Shown here: positions 17,574 to 26,106 of the stretch, piece by piece | Layout: each line of letters opens with the position of its first letter | How positions within the stretch are numbered: the first letter of the stretch is position 1 | DNA from: Fuscovulum blasticum DSM 2131 | GTDB taxonomy: Bacteria > Pseudomonadota > Alphaproteobacteria > Rhodobacterales > Rhodobacteraceae | Assembly (NCBI RefSeq): GCF_003034965.1 | Contig: NZ_PZKE01000003.1 | Location: forward strand, 124,001 to 188,000 | Direction of reading: 5' to 3' | DNA length: 64,000 nt | Notes under the pieces: generated by a model | Seen by the model: the letters and a program-made list of their open reading frames with translations, nothing else | Told to the model about the DNA's origin: nothing | The model's database searches: none | Program-made: the position numbers and the translations under genes

Positions 17574-18193
17574 GGCAGGATCACCGGGGGCGGATCGGCG
17601 GGCGGGGCGGCATCGGCCGCGCGCAGGTAGAACGGGGCGGGGCGCGGGGTGCCATCTCGGGTGGCGGCGATGCGGGCAATCGCCTCGGCCAGCGGCAGGG
17701 CAGGGGGCAGGGCATGGGGGCCGGCGGCGCTGCCGGTGACAGGTCTTCCGGGGGCGGCGGGCAGATCGGCCAGCGCCACCAGATGCGCCGCGCCCTCGGG
17801 GAAATCCTGCACATAGGCCAGCCCTTGCCGCGCATCCTCGACCACGCGCAGGGGGCGGGGCAGGGCATGGGCCAGCGCCTCAAGCGTTGTCACCCCGACC
17901 GCCGGGATGCCCAGCCCCAGCGCCAGCCCGCGCGCGGCGGCCACCGCAATGCGGACGCCGGTGAAATTGCCCGGGCCGGTGCCGACGCCGATCCGCGTCA
18001 GATCGGCCCAGCCGATGCCGCCTTCGGCCAGCAGTCCCTCAAGCAGCGGGATCAGCCGTTCGGCCTGGCCCTTCTGCATGGCTTCCTGCCGCAGCAGGCA
18101 GCGGCCATCGGGCAAAAGCAAAGCGGCGGCGCAATGCGCCGCCGATGTGTCGAAGGCCAGAACCGTTTCAGGCGGCGACAGGGCGCACCTCAA
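17570..18193 (-). CDS. tsaB: tRNA threonylcarbamoyladenosine biosynthesis protein TsaB
   Basis: A 207-residue ASKHA-fold protein. ETVLAFDTSAAHCAAALL at the N-terminus and GVGTGPGNFTGVRIAVAAARGLALGL near residue 75 are the TsaB signature. TsaB bridges TsaD and TsaE in making the universal t6A modification of ANN-decoding tRNAs. The start is ambiguous: the first in-frame candidate is TTG at 18193, inside the nfu coding region, and no good ribosome site is seen. The protein core clearly begins near ETVLAFD. Confidence 0.92.
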   Translation of the reverse strand: MRCALSPPETVLAFDTSAAHCAAALLLPDGRCLLRQEAMQKGQAERLIPLLEGLLAEGGIGWADLTRIGVGTGPGNFTGVRIAVAAARGLALGLGIPAVGVTTLEALAHALPRPLRVVEDARQGLAYVQDFPEGAAHLVALADLPAAPGRPVTGSAAGPHALPPALPLAEAIARIAATRDGTPRPAPFYLRAADAAPPADPPPVILP

Positions 18194-18731
18194 GCACTTC
18201 GGGAATGTAGTGCCGCAGCAGGTTTTCGATGCCCATCTTCAGCGTCAGCGTGCTGGAGGGGCAGCCCGCGCAGGCGCCCTGCATGTGCAGATAGACCACG
18301 CCGCGGTCAAAACCGTGGAAGGTGATGTCGCCCCCGTCCTGCGCCACGGCGGGGCGGACGCGGGTATCCAGCAGTTCCTTGATCTGACGCACGATGTCGG
18401 CATCGGCGCCGCTGTGTTCGGCATGGCCGCCGGCCGCCTTGGCCTCGCCCTCCATCACAGCCGCGCCCGACTGGAAATGCTCCATGATCGCGCCCAGGAT
18501 CTGCGGCTTGATATGCTGCCATTCCACATCGTCGGCCTTGGTGACCGTCACGAAGTCTGACCCGAAGAAGACGCCGGTCACGCCGCCGGCCGCGAAGATG
18601 CGCCGGGCCAAGGGCGATTTCTCCGCCGCCGCCGCATCGGGGAAATCGGCCGTGCCGATTTCAAGCACCGTCTGCCCCGGCAGGAACTTCAGCGTGGCGG
18701 GGTTCGGGGTGGATTCCGTCTGGATGAACAT
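18168..18731 (-). CDS. NifU-like iron-sulfur scaffold/carrier protein (Nfu)
   Basis: A 187-residue protein with the N-terminal Nfu domain (MFIQTESTPNPATLKFLPG, VFFGSDFVTVTK) and a C-terminal NifU domain. The C-terminal domain carries the cluster-binding CAGC pair (GACAGCPSSTLT) near residue 150. It delivers Fe-S clusters to client enzymes. GGAGAT upstream supports the ATG at 18731. The coding sequence ends inside the beginning of tsaB, so the two are likely co-transcribed. Confidence 0.94.
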   Translation of the reverse strand: MFIQTESTPNPATLKFLPGQTVLEIGTADFPDAAAAEKSPLARRIFAAGGVTGVFFGSDFVTVTKADDVEWQHIKPQILGAIMEHFQSGAAVMEGEAKAAGGHAEHSGADADIVRQIKELLDTRVRPAVAQDGGDITFHGFDRGVVYLHMQGACAGCPSSTLTLKMGIENLLRHYIPEVLEVRPVAA

Positions 18732-18833
18732 GGGGTATCTCCAACCATTCCAGTCGGGATATGCGCCCCGCTGGGGCAATAGTCAACCTGCCCGGGCCGG
18801 AATGGCCCCGGGCGCAGTTGTCGCACAGGGGCC

Positions 18834-18995
18834 TCAGGCCCGGTCCGAGCCCCAGTAGGCGTACATTTCATCCAGCGCGGACAACGACTGCAGTTGAACG
18901 GCCCGCAGCAACGCGCGTTCCTCGGCGTGATAGGCCACGGCAGCATTCACTGCGGGCTTGCCCGAACGCGGGGCGGATTTGACAGCCGACATCAT
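18834..18995 (-). CDS. Small hypothetical protein, 53 residues
   Basis: A short reading frame beginning MMSAVKSAPRSGKPAV and ending YAYWGSDRA. An AAGGAAG ribosome site lies 4 or 7 bases before two adjacent ATGs (18995, 18992). The sequence is helical and alanine/leucine-rich (AYHAEERALLRAVQLQSLSALDEM), with a basic N-terminus and no membrane segment. It stands alone between nfu (downstream) and dgkA. I do not recognise a family. The ribosome site and amphipathic composition are the only evidence that it is real. Confidence 0.5.
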   Translation of the reverse strand: MMSAVKSAPRSGKPAVNAAVAYHAEERALLRAVQLQSLSALDEMYAYWGSDRA

Positions 18996-19135
18996 ACACT
19001 TCCTTTGCAAACACTCTTCCCCGGGCAGGAATGTAGGCCGTGCTGCGGTGCAGCGCCACGCCCGATGCGGTATGGCAGCGATGCGCTTGCGGCATGGCTT
19101 GGCGCGCGGCGGCAAAGGGCGCGCGCGCCGTTCTG

Positions 19136-19510
19136 TCAGGCCAGGATCACCCACAGAAGATAGGCGCCGATGGCGGTTATCGTCATCGCCACGGCCAGCG
19201 ATCCCAGATCCTTGGCCTCCTTGGCGAAGCGTGCCCATTCCTTGGGCGCCAGATGATCGACCACCACCTCGATCGCGGTGTTCAGTGCCTCGACCGCGAT
19301 CAGCAGGCAGAGCAGGGCGAAGAAGCCCAGCATTTCCCCGACCGAGGCGCCCAGAACCGCCATGGCCAGCAGGATGGCAAGGCCCGCCAGCGCCTCTTGC
19401 CGGAAGGCGCTTTCCTGCGCCAGCCGTTTCAGCCCGGCCGCGGAATAGCTGGCCGCCGCCGCGAAATGGGCAAGCCCAGTCTTGCGCGGCGGAATCCCGT
19501 CGCCGGTCAT
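19136..19510 (-). CDS. dgkA: Diacylglycerol kinase (prokaryotic DgkA)
   Basis: A 124-residue integral membrane kinase that phosphorylates diacylglycerol to phosphatidic acid with ATP. The hallmark EALNTAIEVVVDHL (catalytic Glu and Asn region) lies near residues 74-87, with KEAKDLGSLAVA following and three hydrophobic helices around it. It begins one base after the stop of the phosphoethanolamine transferase gene. This is meaningful because that enzyme releases diacylglycerol from phosphatidylethanolamine. Confidence 0.94.
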   Translation of the reverse strand: MTGDGIPPRKTGLAHFAAAASYSAAGLKRLAQESAFRQEALAGLAILLAMAVLGASVGEMLGFFALLCLLIAVEALNTAIEVVVDHLAPKEWARFAKEAKDLGSLAVAMTITAIGAYLLWVILA

Positions 19511-19511
19511 C

Positions 19512-21173
19512 TCAGCTCTCCTGCCCCTTGCAGCCTGCGGTCAGATCCAGCGCATCGTCGCGCACCTCGGTCTTGATGTCCATCAGGCCAAGGATGGTGG
19601 CGAACATGTTGTCATGGCTGGCAGGCTGGTCCTTGCGCGCCCCGATGCAGGCCTGATCCAGACCCATCGCATTGCGGAAAGCCGGCGGTGTCCAGATCAC
19701 CATGGGCACATGCGTCTGGAAATCGGGCGCCATGAACCAGGGGGCACCGTGCAGATAAAGCCCCCCTTCGCCCAGCGATTCCCCGTGGTCCGAGACATAG
19801 AACATGGCCGGGATCACCCGATCCTGCCCGGCAAGCATGTCGATCACCTGCGACAGGAAGCGGTCGGTGTAGCGGATGGTGTTGTCATAGGCGTTGACGA
19901 TTTCCTCGGGCGCGCAGGTGGCAAGCTCCGGCGAATGGCAAGCGGGTTTGAACACCTCCTGATCCTTGGGATAGCGCAGCCAGTAGCTGGGGCCGTGGCT
20001 GCCGATCTGGTGCAGCACGATCACGGTGTCTTCGGTCATCGTTTCGGCCACCTTGGCCAGCCGGGGCAGGAACACGGCGTCGATGCACTCGCCTTCCGCG
20101 CAGGCGGCGGCGTCATCCTCTTTCGTCATCATGTGGCTGGTGACGCGGTTGGCGATGTCCTTGTCGCCGGTGTTGTTGTCCCACCATTCGACATGCACCC
20201 CGGCATGGGACAGCACGTCCAGCAGGTTTTCATACGAAAGGCCGGCCTCATAGCTGTAGTCTTCCCGCGTCAGGTGCGAAAACATGCAGGGAAGCGAGGT
20301 GGCGGTGGCCGTTCCACAGCTTGTGACATTCGAAAAATACAGGATGTCGCGCTTGGCAAGTTCGGGGTTGGTGTCGCGGCCATAGCCGCCCAGGGCCCAG
20401 TTCTGCGCGCGCCCCGTCTCGCCGGCAACGATGACCATCAGCACCGGCTTGCCGGCCGCCGCCAGACGCGGGCCCTTGGTGGCGTCACGGCCGAAGGGCT
20501 GGGTCACGATCTTGGCCGATTTCTGCAACATGCGGGCATAGCGGATGGCGCCGCCCAGCGGGGCCAGCGGCTGCGTGCTGCCGATCAGATCCTTGCGCCC
20601 GCGCAGCGAGGTGGAAAATCCCTTGAGGTCGGTGAACAGCAGCCCCACCACCATGGCCGCGGCCGCGCTGCAGGTCAGCACCCAGGCCAGCGTGCCGCGC
20701 AGGAAGCTGCGCCGCCGCACCCGCGGCCAGAACACCAGAACCAGCCCCGGCACCGCCCGCAGCAGCACATGCAGCAGGAAGTTCGGGGTGATCAGGTGCT
20801 TGCCTTCGTTGACCGTGGTGGTCAGCGCGTTCTGGATCATCTCGCGGTCGATGATCACGCCCAGCTTGTCCTGATAGAACGAGGTGACGGCGGCCAGAAC
20901 GACCAGAAAGGCCAGCATCGGCTTTTGCAGCCAGCCCACGGCCAGCAGCGAAACCACCAGCATGAACAGCGCCCAGACAGCCAGCGCCAGCGTGACCATG
21001 GCAACCGGCCGGTCGCCGAAGATTTCCACCAGCTTGCCCCAGTAGGTGGCATTGCAGGTGGCCAGCAGATAGGTGGCGATCAGAAGGTTCAGCAGTTGGG
21101 CGGAAAATTCCGGGCGACGCAGGCCAAACCAGCCTGTCCGCGCACCGTGATCGGGGGCGGCTGTAACTTGCAT
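19512..21173 (-). CDS. Phosphoethanolamine transferase, EptA-like
   Basis: A 553-residue protein with an N-terminal membrane domain of about five helices and a periplasmic alkaline-phosphatase-like sulfatase domain. The nucleophile is T253 in VAGETGRAQNW, followed by NVTSCGTATATSLPCM and VIVLHQIGSHGPSYWLRYP. These enzymes move phosphoethanolamine from phosphatidylethanolamine onto lipid A or other envelope glycans and can change sensitivity to cationic peptides. I preferred the ATG at 21173; a TTG at 21212 is in frame but less likely. It forms a two-gene operon with dgkA. Confidence 0.92.
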   Translation of the reverse strand: MQVTAAPDHGARTGWFGLRRPEFSAQLLNLLIATYLLATCNATYWGKLVEIFGDRPVAMVTLALAVWALFMLVVSLLAVGWLQKPMLAFLVVLAAVTSFYQDKLGVIIDREMIQNALTTTVNEGKHLITPNFLLHVLLRAVPGLVLVFWPRVRRRSFLRGTLAWVLTCSAAAAMVVGLLFTDLKGFSTSLRGRKDLIGSTQPLAPLGGAIRYARMLQKSAKIVTQPFGRDATKGPRLAAAGKPVLMVIVAGETGRAQNWALGGYGRDTNPELAKRDILYFSNVTSCGTATATSLPCMFSHLTREDYSYEAGLSYENLLDVLSHAGVHVEWWDNNTGDKDIANRVTSHMMTKEDDAAACAEGECIDAVFLPRLAKVAETMTEDTVIVLHQIGSHGPSYWLRYPKDQEVFKPACHSPELATCAPEEIVNAYDNTIRYTDRFLSQVIDMLAGQDRVIPAMFYVSDHGESLGEGGLYLHGAPWFMAPDFQTHVPMVIWTPPAFRNAMGLDQACIGARKDQPASHDNMFATILGLMDIKTEVRDDALDLTAGCKGQES

Positions 21174-21309
21174 GATGGGTCCGAATTCTGTTTGCGCGGA
21201 TAAGCTGCGCAACTCGGCACTTCGTCAACGGCCGCACTGTCAGCACCCGCTTATGCGGCCTGACCGGCAATCGGCTTAGTCGGATCGCCCCGACAGGGGC
21301 GATACCGGC

Positions 21310-23058
21310 TTATTGATAGCAATGCAGCGGGATCACCGCTTTCGCAACGCCGTCGGGCACTTCACCCGACATTTCGGCGCCGGTGCCGTCGCCTTGGGGG
21401 CGGCTGATCCGGTTTTGCGCAAGGAAGGTCAGCAGCGGCCCCGAGGGCACCGCGAAGTTCATGTTCTGCGGCAGGCTGCCGGTTTCTTCCAGCACCGCCA
21501 GATCGTCGATCCGGCTGACCACCACGCCGATCACCGCGCCCTTCTTGTTCAGAAGCGGCCCGCCCGAATTGCCGGGCTGCACCGGGGCCGTGATCATGAC
21601 GCGGTTGGAAGACCCGTCCGCCCCGCGCAGCGCGCTGACATTGCCGCTGGTGACGGTCAGGCCCTGATCGAGGCTGGTGTAATAGGGGTATCCCAGGGCT
21701 GTCACCGCCTCGCCCAGCTTGGGCACCTCAAGCGCCGACAGCTTCAGCCAGACACCCGCATCGGCAGCCCCGGACAACACGGCAATATCCAGCGAACTGT
21801 CCGAGGCCATGATGTCCAGCGGGGTGCCGTCGATCATGGCCACCGCGCCGCAGCCTTCGATCACATGCGCGGCCGTTACCAGCATGGTGGGCGCGATGTA
21901 GAACCCGGTGCCCGAGCTTTTCAGCGTGCCGGTCACCTTGGCCTTGGGCGGTTCGGGTTCGGGGGCGGGCGTGCCCAGGGCGGGCAGCGACGGGGCCGCG
22001 CCGGTGCCGGGGGCCATCACCGGGGCCGGGCCGGGATTGCCCACGCCAATGACCGAAGGCGACGGGCCGGGGGTGCCGCCAGGCGTGGGGGTGGGGATCG
22101 GGGTCGCGCCGCCGGGGGCGGGCGTTCCAAGGGCCGGGGGCTTGGGCGTGGGGTCAACCGGGCTGGCGCCGGCCACATCCACCGTTGCCGGCCCCGGATC
22201 GGGCGTCGCGGCGGGGGGGGATGCCTCTACGCCGGGCGGCATCGGGCGCAGCACCTGATCCTTGGGGTCGTTCGAGGCGATCCGGGGCGTCGGATCGGGG
22301 GCCGCGCCGCCCCCGCCGCCGTTGATCAACTGGTCGATCACCCCGCCCTTGGTCCAGATCAGCGAGGCCGGGCTGCCGCCCACCGTCATGCTGGCCGCCA
22401 TCAGGTTCAGTTGCGGGAAGTAGGACGGCGTCAGCACGATGGAAATGGTTGACCAGTTGCTGCCGTTCCGGTCGGACCGCACATAGGCGATGTAATCGCC
22501 CTCGATCGTGGTCGAGGTGATCGAAAGGTTGTCGTCGGCAAACTGGTAGGGGTCGGCGGATTTCAGCGATTTCGACATGAACCAGTCATGGATGTCCTTC
22601 ATCCCCGGCTGATCGGTGAAGCGGACATACATGCTGAACCCTTCATCCGCGGACAGGAATTCCACGGCATCGGGGTTGTCCACCTCTTTCAGCATCTCGA
22701 ACGGATGCAGGTAAGAGGTGTTGGTGCTTTCGGAATAGAACAACTGCCAGCCGTTCTTCATCCGCTCTTCTTCCAGCGCCATGACCGGCTTTTCGATATG
22801 GCGGAACAGCGGGCGGCCGCCGCCATCTTCACGTTTCACATAGGCTTCCAGCGCCGCCTGCGCGTCATTGTTCCAGACGCCATCGGTGAAACCGAAGTAA
22901 TCGCCGGAAAAGGCCAGCGCGGCCTGCAGCGTTGCCACATCCTCGCGGCTCATGCCCGAGGCGTCGAAGGGCTGGTCGGCCCAGCCTTGCGCGCGGGCGG
23001 CGGAGAGCGGTGCCAGGATCAGCATCAGGCAGACAAGAAACAGCTTCCCAAGGCGCAT
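21310..23058 (-). CDS. Secreted trypsin-like serine protease with N-terminal peptidoglycan-binding-like domain
   Basis: A 582-residue multi-domain secreted protein. Residues 1-23 form a signal peptide (LFLVCLMLILAPLSAARA). Residues about 35-75 resemble a peptidoglycan-binding repeat (DVATLQAALAFSGDYFGFTDG). A middle region of unknown fold follows. A roughly 125-residue linker rich in Pro, Gly, Ala and Thr spans 246-373. The C-terminal protease domain has H398 (TAAHVIEG), D424 (SLDIAVL) and S498 (QPGNSGGPLL), a complete triad. The order suggests a protease held near the cell wall on a flexible tether. The ATG at 23058 is chosen because it begins the signal peptide. Confidence 0.88.
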   Translation of the reverse strand: MRLGKLFLVCLMLILAPLSAARAQGWADQPFDASGMSREDVATLQAALAFSGDYFGFTDGVWNNDAQAALEAYVKREDGGGRPLFRHIEKPVMALEEERMKNGWQLFYSESTNTSYLHPFEMLKEVDNPDAVEFLSADEGFSMYVRFTDQPGMKDIHDWFMSKSLKSADPYQFADDNLSITSTTIEGDYIAYVRSDRNGSNWSTISIVLTPSYFPQLNLMAASMTVGGSPASLIWTKGGVIDQLINGGGGGAAPDPTPRIASNDPKDQVLRPMPPGVEASPPAATPDPGPATVDVAGASPVDPTPKPPALGTPAPGGATPIPTPTPGGTPGPSPSVIGVGNPGPAPVMAPGTGAAPSLPALGTPAPEPEPPKAKVTGTLKSSGTGFYIAPTMLVTAAHVIEGCGAVAMIDGTPLDIMASDSSLDIAVLSGAADAGVWLKLSALEVPKLGEAVTALGYPYYTSLDQGLTVTSGNVSALRGADGSSNRVMITAPVQPGNSGGPLLNKKGAVIGVVVSRIDDLAVLEETGSLPQNMNFAVPSGPLLTFLAQNRISRPQGDGTGAEMSGEVPDGVAKAVIPLHCYQ

Positions 23059-23181
23059 GCCGGAAATCCCCGAAAGAATGCAAAGGCGGTTGCCGCCATG
23101 CTGCCGCCAATCGGGCGGCTTGAAAAGGGAATCTTGCATCTTCGCAGGTCGGGGATTCCGTCCTGCGCGCCGGGGCGATGC

Positions 23182-23637
23182 TCAGGTGATGCTTTCCAGC
23201 CGTTCCTTCGACATGTCACCCGGCACGATGGTGACCGGAATCGGCAGGTTGCCGGAATTGCGGGTCATGGCGGTGACCAGCGGGCCGGGGCCGGCCTTTT
23301 CGGTGCCCGCGCCCAGAACCAGCACGCCGATTTCCGGGTCTTCCTTCACCTGGGCCAAAATCTCGGCCACCGGGTCGCCTTCGCGGATCACCAGTTCGGG
23401 GTTGATGCCCTGCTTGTCGCGCATCCACTTGGCGAAAACCTCGAAATGCGCCTCGATCCGTTCGCGCGCCTCGGCGCGCATCAGGTCGGCCACGCCCATC
23501 CAGTGCTGGAATTCCTCGGGCGGAATGATCGACAGGATGGTGACGCCGGCCCCGGTATGGGCGGCGCGCAATGCCGCGAACCGCATCGCATTCAGGCATT
23601 CCCGACTGTCGTCGAGCACGACCAGAAACTTCCGCAT
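23182..23637 (-). CDS. Universal stress protein family (UspA fold)
   Basis: A 151-residue single-domain Usp protein. MRKFLVVLDDSRECLNAMRFA at the N-terminus supplies the first strand and the acidic pocket, and the C-terminal half has VLVLGAGTEK followed by PIPVTIVPG, placed where the ATP-binding loop of family members occurs. The loop is not a perfect G-2x-G-9x-G pattern, so nucleotide binding is uncertain. It is transcribed leftward between the protease and MATE genes, separated from MATE by about 60 bases. Confidence 0.88.
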   Translation of the reverse strand: MRKFLVVLDDSRECLNAMRFAALRAAHTGAGVTILSIIPPEEFQHWMGVADLMRAEARERIEAHFEVFAKWMRDKQGINPELVIREGDPVAEILAQVKEDPEIGVLVLGAGTEKAGPGPLVTAMTRNSGNLPIPVTIVPGDMSKERLESIT

Positions 23638-23696
23638 GATCTTCCCCAGGCTTTCGCGGGGGCAATCATGGCCAGCGCGCGGGGCGAAGGCAAGCC

Positions 23697-25016
23697 TTAC
23701 GCGGCGGCGGCCTTGGCTTCGGCCTCGGGCGCGCGCAGGTGCATGGCCACCGACCGCGCCCCGTTCAGCACCATCAGCGCGGCCCAAAGCCCGTGGTTGC
23801 CGAGCGTGGGCACCAGCACCAGCAGGGCGACGGCATAGATGCCGACGCACAGGATCATCAACTGCCGCATGGCGCGTGTCAGCGTGGCGCCGATATAGAT
23901 GCCGTCATAGGTCCAGGCGGCGCTGCCGATCAGCGGCGCGGCGACGACCCAGAACAGATAGTGCCGTGCCTCGGCCCGCACTTCGGGCGCGGTGGCCATC
24001 AGGTCAATGATCCCCGGCCCGAACAGCGCGAAGACCGCCGCCAGCAGCCCCGCCCCGATGAACCCCCATTGCATGGCCAGCCGCGACGCCCGCCGCACCG
24101 CCGGGGCCGACCGTGCCCCCACCGCCTGACCGACCAGCGTTTCGGCGGCAAAGGCAAAACCGTCCAGCGCATAGGCGGTGATTTCAAGGAATTGCAGCAG
24201 CACCTGATTGGCCGCCAGCGTCACGTCGCCTTCGCGGGCGCCCAGGAAGATGAAGGTGGTGAAGCTGACCTGCAACAGCACGGACCGGATCATGATGTCG
24301 CGGTTCACATCCAGCATCACCCGCAGCGCCGCGCGGTCGGCGATCCGCGCCCGCGCTTCGGCAAAGACCGGACCAAAGGCTTCGCGGCACAGCCACAGGC
24401 CCAGGGCAAGGCCGGTCCATTCCGCGATCAGGGTGGCCACCGCCACGCCCGGCACGCCCCAGCCAAGGCCCAGCACGAACCACAGGTCCAGCACGACGTT
24501 CACGCCGTTGATCCAGATCTGCAAGGCGACCATGCCCCGTGACCGTTCGACCGCGATCAGCCAGCCCATCAGCGCATAAAGCCCGATGGTTGCCGGCGCG
24601 CCCCAGATGCGGATCGCCAGATATTGCCGGGCCAGGGTTTCCACCTCGGGGCTGGCCGGCGCGATCAGGAAGGCGCCGTGGATCAGCAGCCCCTGCGCCG
24701 CGATCAGCACCAGCCCCGCCGCCCCGGCGATCAGAAGCGCGCGATACAGGATCGCGGCCCGTTCCGCCCGGTCGCCCGCACCATGCGCCTGCGCCGTCAG
24801 CCCGCTGGTGCCCATGCGCAGAAAGCCGAAGATCCAGTACAGCGTGGCCAGGATCACCGCGCCCAGCCCCACCGCGCCAATCGGCGCCGCCGCCCCCATC
24901 TGGCCCACCACGCCGGTATCCACCGCGCCCAGCAGGGGCACGGTGGCATTCGACAGCACGATCGGCCCGGCAATCCGCCAGATCCGCCGATGGGTCAGGG
25001 GTATGTCTTCGGCCAA
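23697..25016 (-). CDS. MATE family efflux transporter (DinF type)
   Basis: A 439-residue twelve-helix antiporter of the MATE superfamily, with IAGPIVLSNATVPLLGAVDTGVVGQ at the start and the second-half equivalent EITAYALDGFAFAAETLVGQAVG near residue 265. DinF-branch proteins export drugs or organic cations with H+ or Na+. Translation probably starts at TTG 25016, since GGAGG lies 5 bases upstream and no ATG fits. No regulator is adjacent. Confidence 0.9.
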   Translation of the reverse strand: MAEDIPLTHRRIWRIAGPIVLSNATVPLLGAVDTGVVGQMGAAAPIGAVGLGAVILATLYWIFGFLRMGTSGLTAQAHGAGDRAERAAILYRALLIAGAAGLVLIAAQGLLIHGAFLIAPASPEVETLARQYLAIRIWGAPATIGLYALMGWLIAVERSRGMVALQIWINGVNVVLDLWFVLGLGWGVPGVAVATLIAEWTGLALGLWLCREAFGPVFAEARARIADRAALRVMLDVNRDIMIRSVLLQVSFTTFIFLGAREGDVTLAANQVLLQFLEITAYALDGFAFAAETLVGQAVGARSAPAVRRASRLAMQWGFIGAGLLAAVFALFGPGIIDLMATAPEVRAEARHYLFWVVAAPLIGSAAWTYDGIYIGATLTRAMRQLMILCVGIYAVALLVLVPTLGNHGLWAALMVLNGARSVAMHLRAPEAEAKAAAA

Positions 25017-25088
25017 TCCGGCCTCCGCTGTGGCGCTGGTTCCGTTCTAGCCTGCCGCCGTGGCCCCCGCCACTGTGCGCGCGCGCCC

Positions 25089-26087
25089 TTAGCCAGACTG
25101 GCCGGATTTCAGGAAGACATGCCGCGTTCTTGCGCACCAGTCCTGCCCGGGGCGCAGGATGCAGGGCGGAAAGCCGGGGCGGTTCGGGGCATCGGGCCAG
25201 CCCTGGGTTTCCAGCGCGACGCCCGCATGGGGGCCGTAAACCCGCCCGTCCAGCCCCGGAACGCCCGCGAAATGCCGCCCGTCATAAAGCTGCAGGCCCG
25301 GTTCGGTGGTTTCCACCCGCATCTGAACGCCGTCCTGCCCTTCCAGCCAGGCCACCGGGCGCAGCGGCCCGCGCGCCGGCGAGAGGCAGAAGTTGTGGTC
25401 ATAGCCCGCATCGCCGATGGGCCGTGCGGTGCGAAAGTCGAAATCTGTGCCCGCGACGGGGGCGATCTCTCCCATGGGGATCAGCGCGTCATCCACCGGC
25501 AGGTAATGATCGGCCGCCAGCCGCAGACGGTGGCCCCGACTGTCGCCGTGCCCGTCCAGCGTGAAATAGCCGTGATGGGCCAGGCTGAGCGGGGTCGGGG
25601 CGTCAGCCTCGGCCCGAAGCTCGATCTCCAGCGCGTCGCCCGGCACCGAGAGGGTGGCCGCGATCCGCAATTCGCCCGGAAAGCCCATGTGACCATCGGG
25701 CAGGGTGGCGGTCAGCGTCACGCTGTCTTCGCGCAGCGTCACCACCTGCCACAGCCTTGCGTGCAGCCCGTCCGCCCCGCCATGCAGCAGGTTGCGCCCT
25801 TCGTTGGCCTCCAGCCGGTGTTCGATGCCGTCCAGCGTGAACCGCGCCCCGCCGATCCGGTTGGCAAAACGGCCGACGATGGCGCCGCTGTAAAGGCCCG
25901 CGCCCAGATAGGCGGCGGCCGTGGGAAACCCCAGCACCAGCGGATGGGCAACGCCGTCCAGTCGCAGATCCTGCACCGTGGCGCCCAGCGTCAGCACGGT
26001 GGCCGCAAGCCGTGGCCCGCGCAGGCGGATCGCCTGAACCGCGCGCCCGTCGGGCAGATGGTCGAAGACGTCGATCCCGCCTGTCAC
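25089..26087 (-). CDS. galM: Aldose 1-epimerase (mutarotase)
   Basis: A 332-residue galactose-mutarotase-fold enzyme that interconverts sugar anomers. Motifs include SGAIVGRFANRIGGARF, NEGRNLLHGG (active-site His), SLAHHGYFTLDG (second His) and a C-terminal VALETQGWPDAPNRP containing the catalytic Glu. GTG at 26087 is preferred: GAGAGAGAGG lies 5 bases upstream, and it clears the stop of the permease gene. An ATG at 26114 would overlap that gene by 8 bases and lacks a ribosome site. As the last gene of the YtfQRT-YjfF operon it conditions imported furanose/pyranose sugars. Confidence 0.92.
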   Translation of the reverse strand: MTGGIDVFDHLPDGRAVQAIRLRGPRLAATVLTLGATVQDLRLDGVAHPLVLGFPTAAAYLGAGLYSGAIVGRFANRIGGARFTLDGIEHRLEANEGRNLLHGGADGLHARLWQVVTLREDSVTLTATLPDGHMGFPGELRIAATLSVPGDALEIELRAEADAPTPLSLAHHGYFTLDGHGDSRGHRLRLAADHYLPVDDALIPMGEIAPVAGTDFDFRTARPIGDAGYDHNFCLSPARGPLRPVAWLEGQDGVQMRVETTEPGLQLYDGRHFAGVPGLDGRVYGPHAGVALETQGWPDAPNRPGFPPCILRPGQDWCARTRHVFLKSGQSG

Positions 26088-26106
26088 TGTGCCTCTCTCT
26101 CTGCCC

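Noticed and set aside
18168-18193. Overlap of tsaB with nfu as evidence of a frameshift
   Set aside because: Both proteins have complete ends and normal lengths; the overlap reflects an uncertain tsaB start rather than a broken gene.
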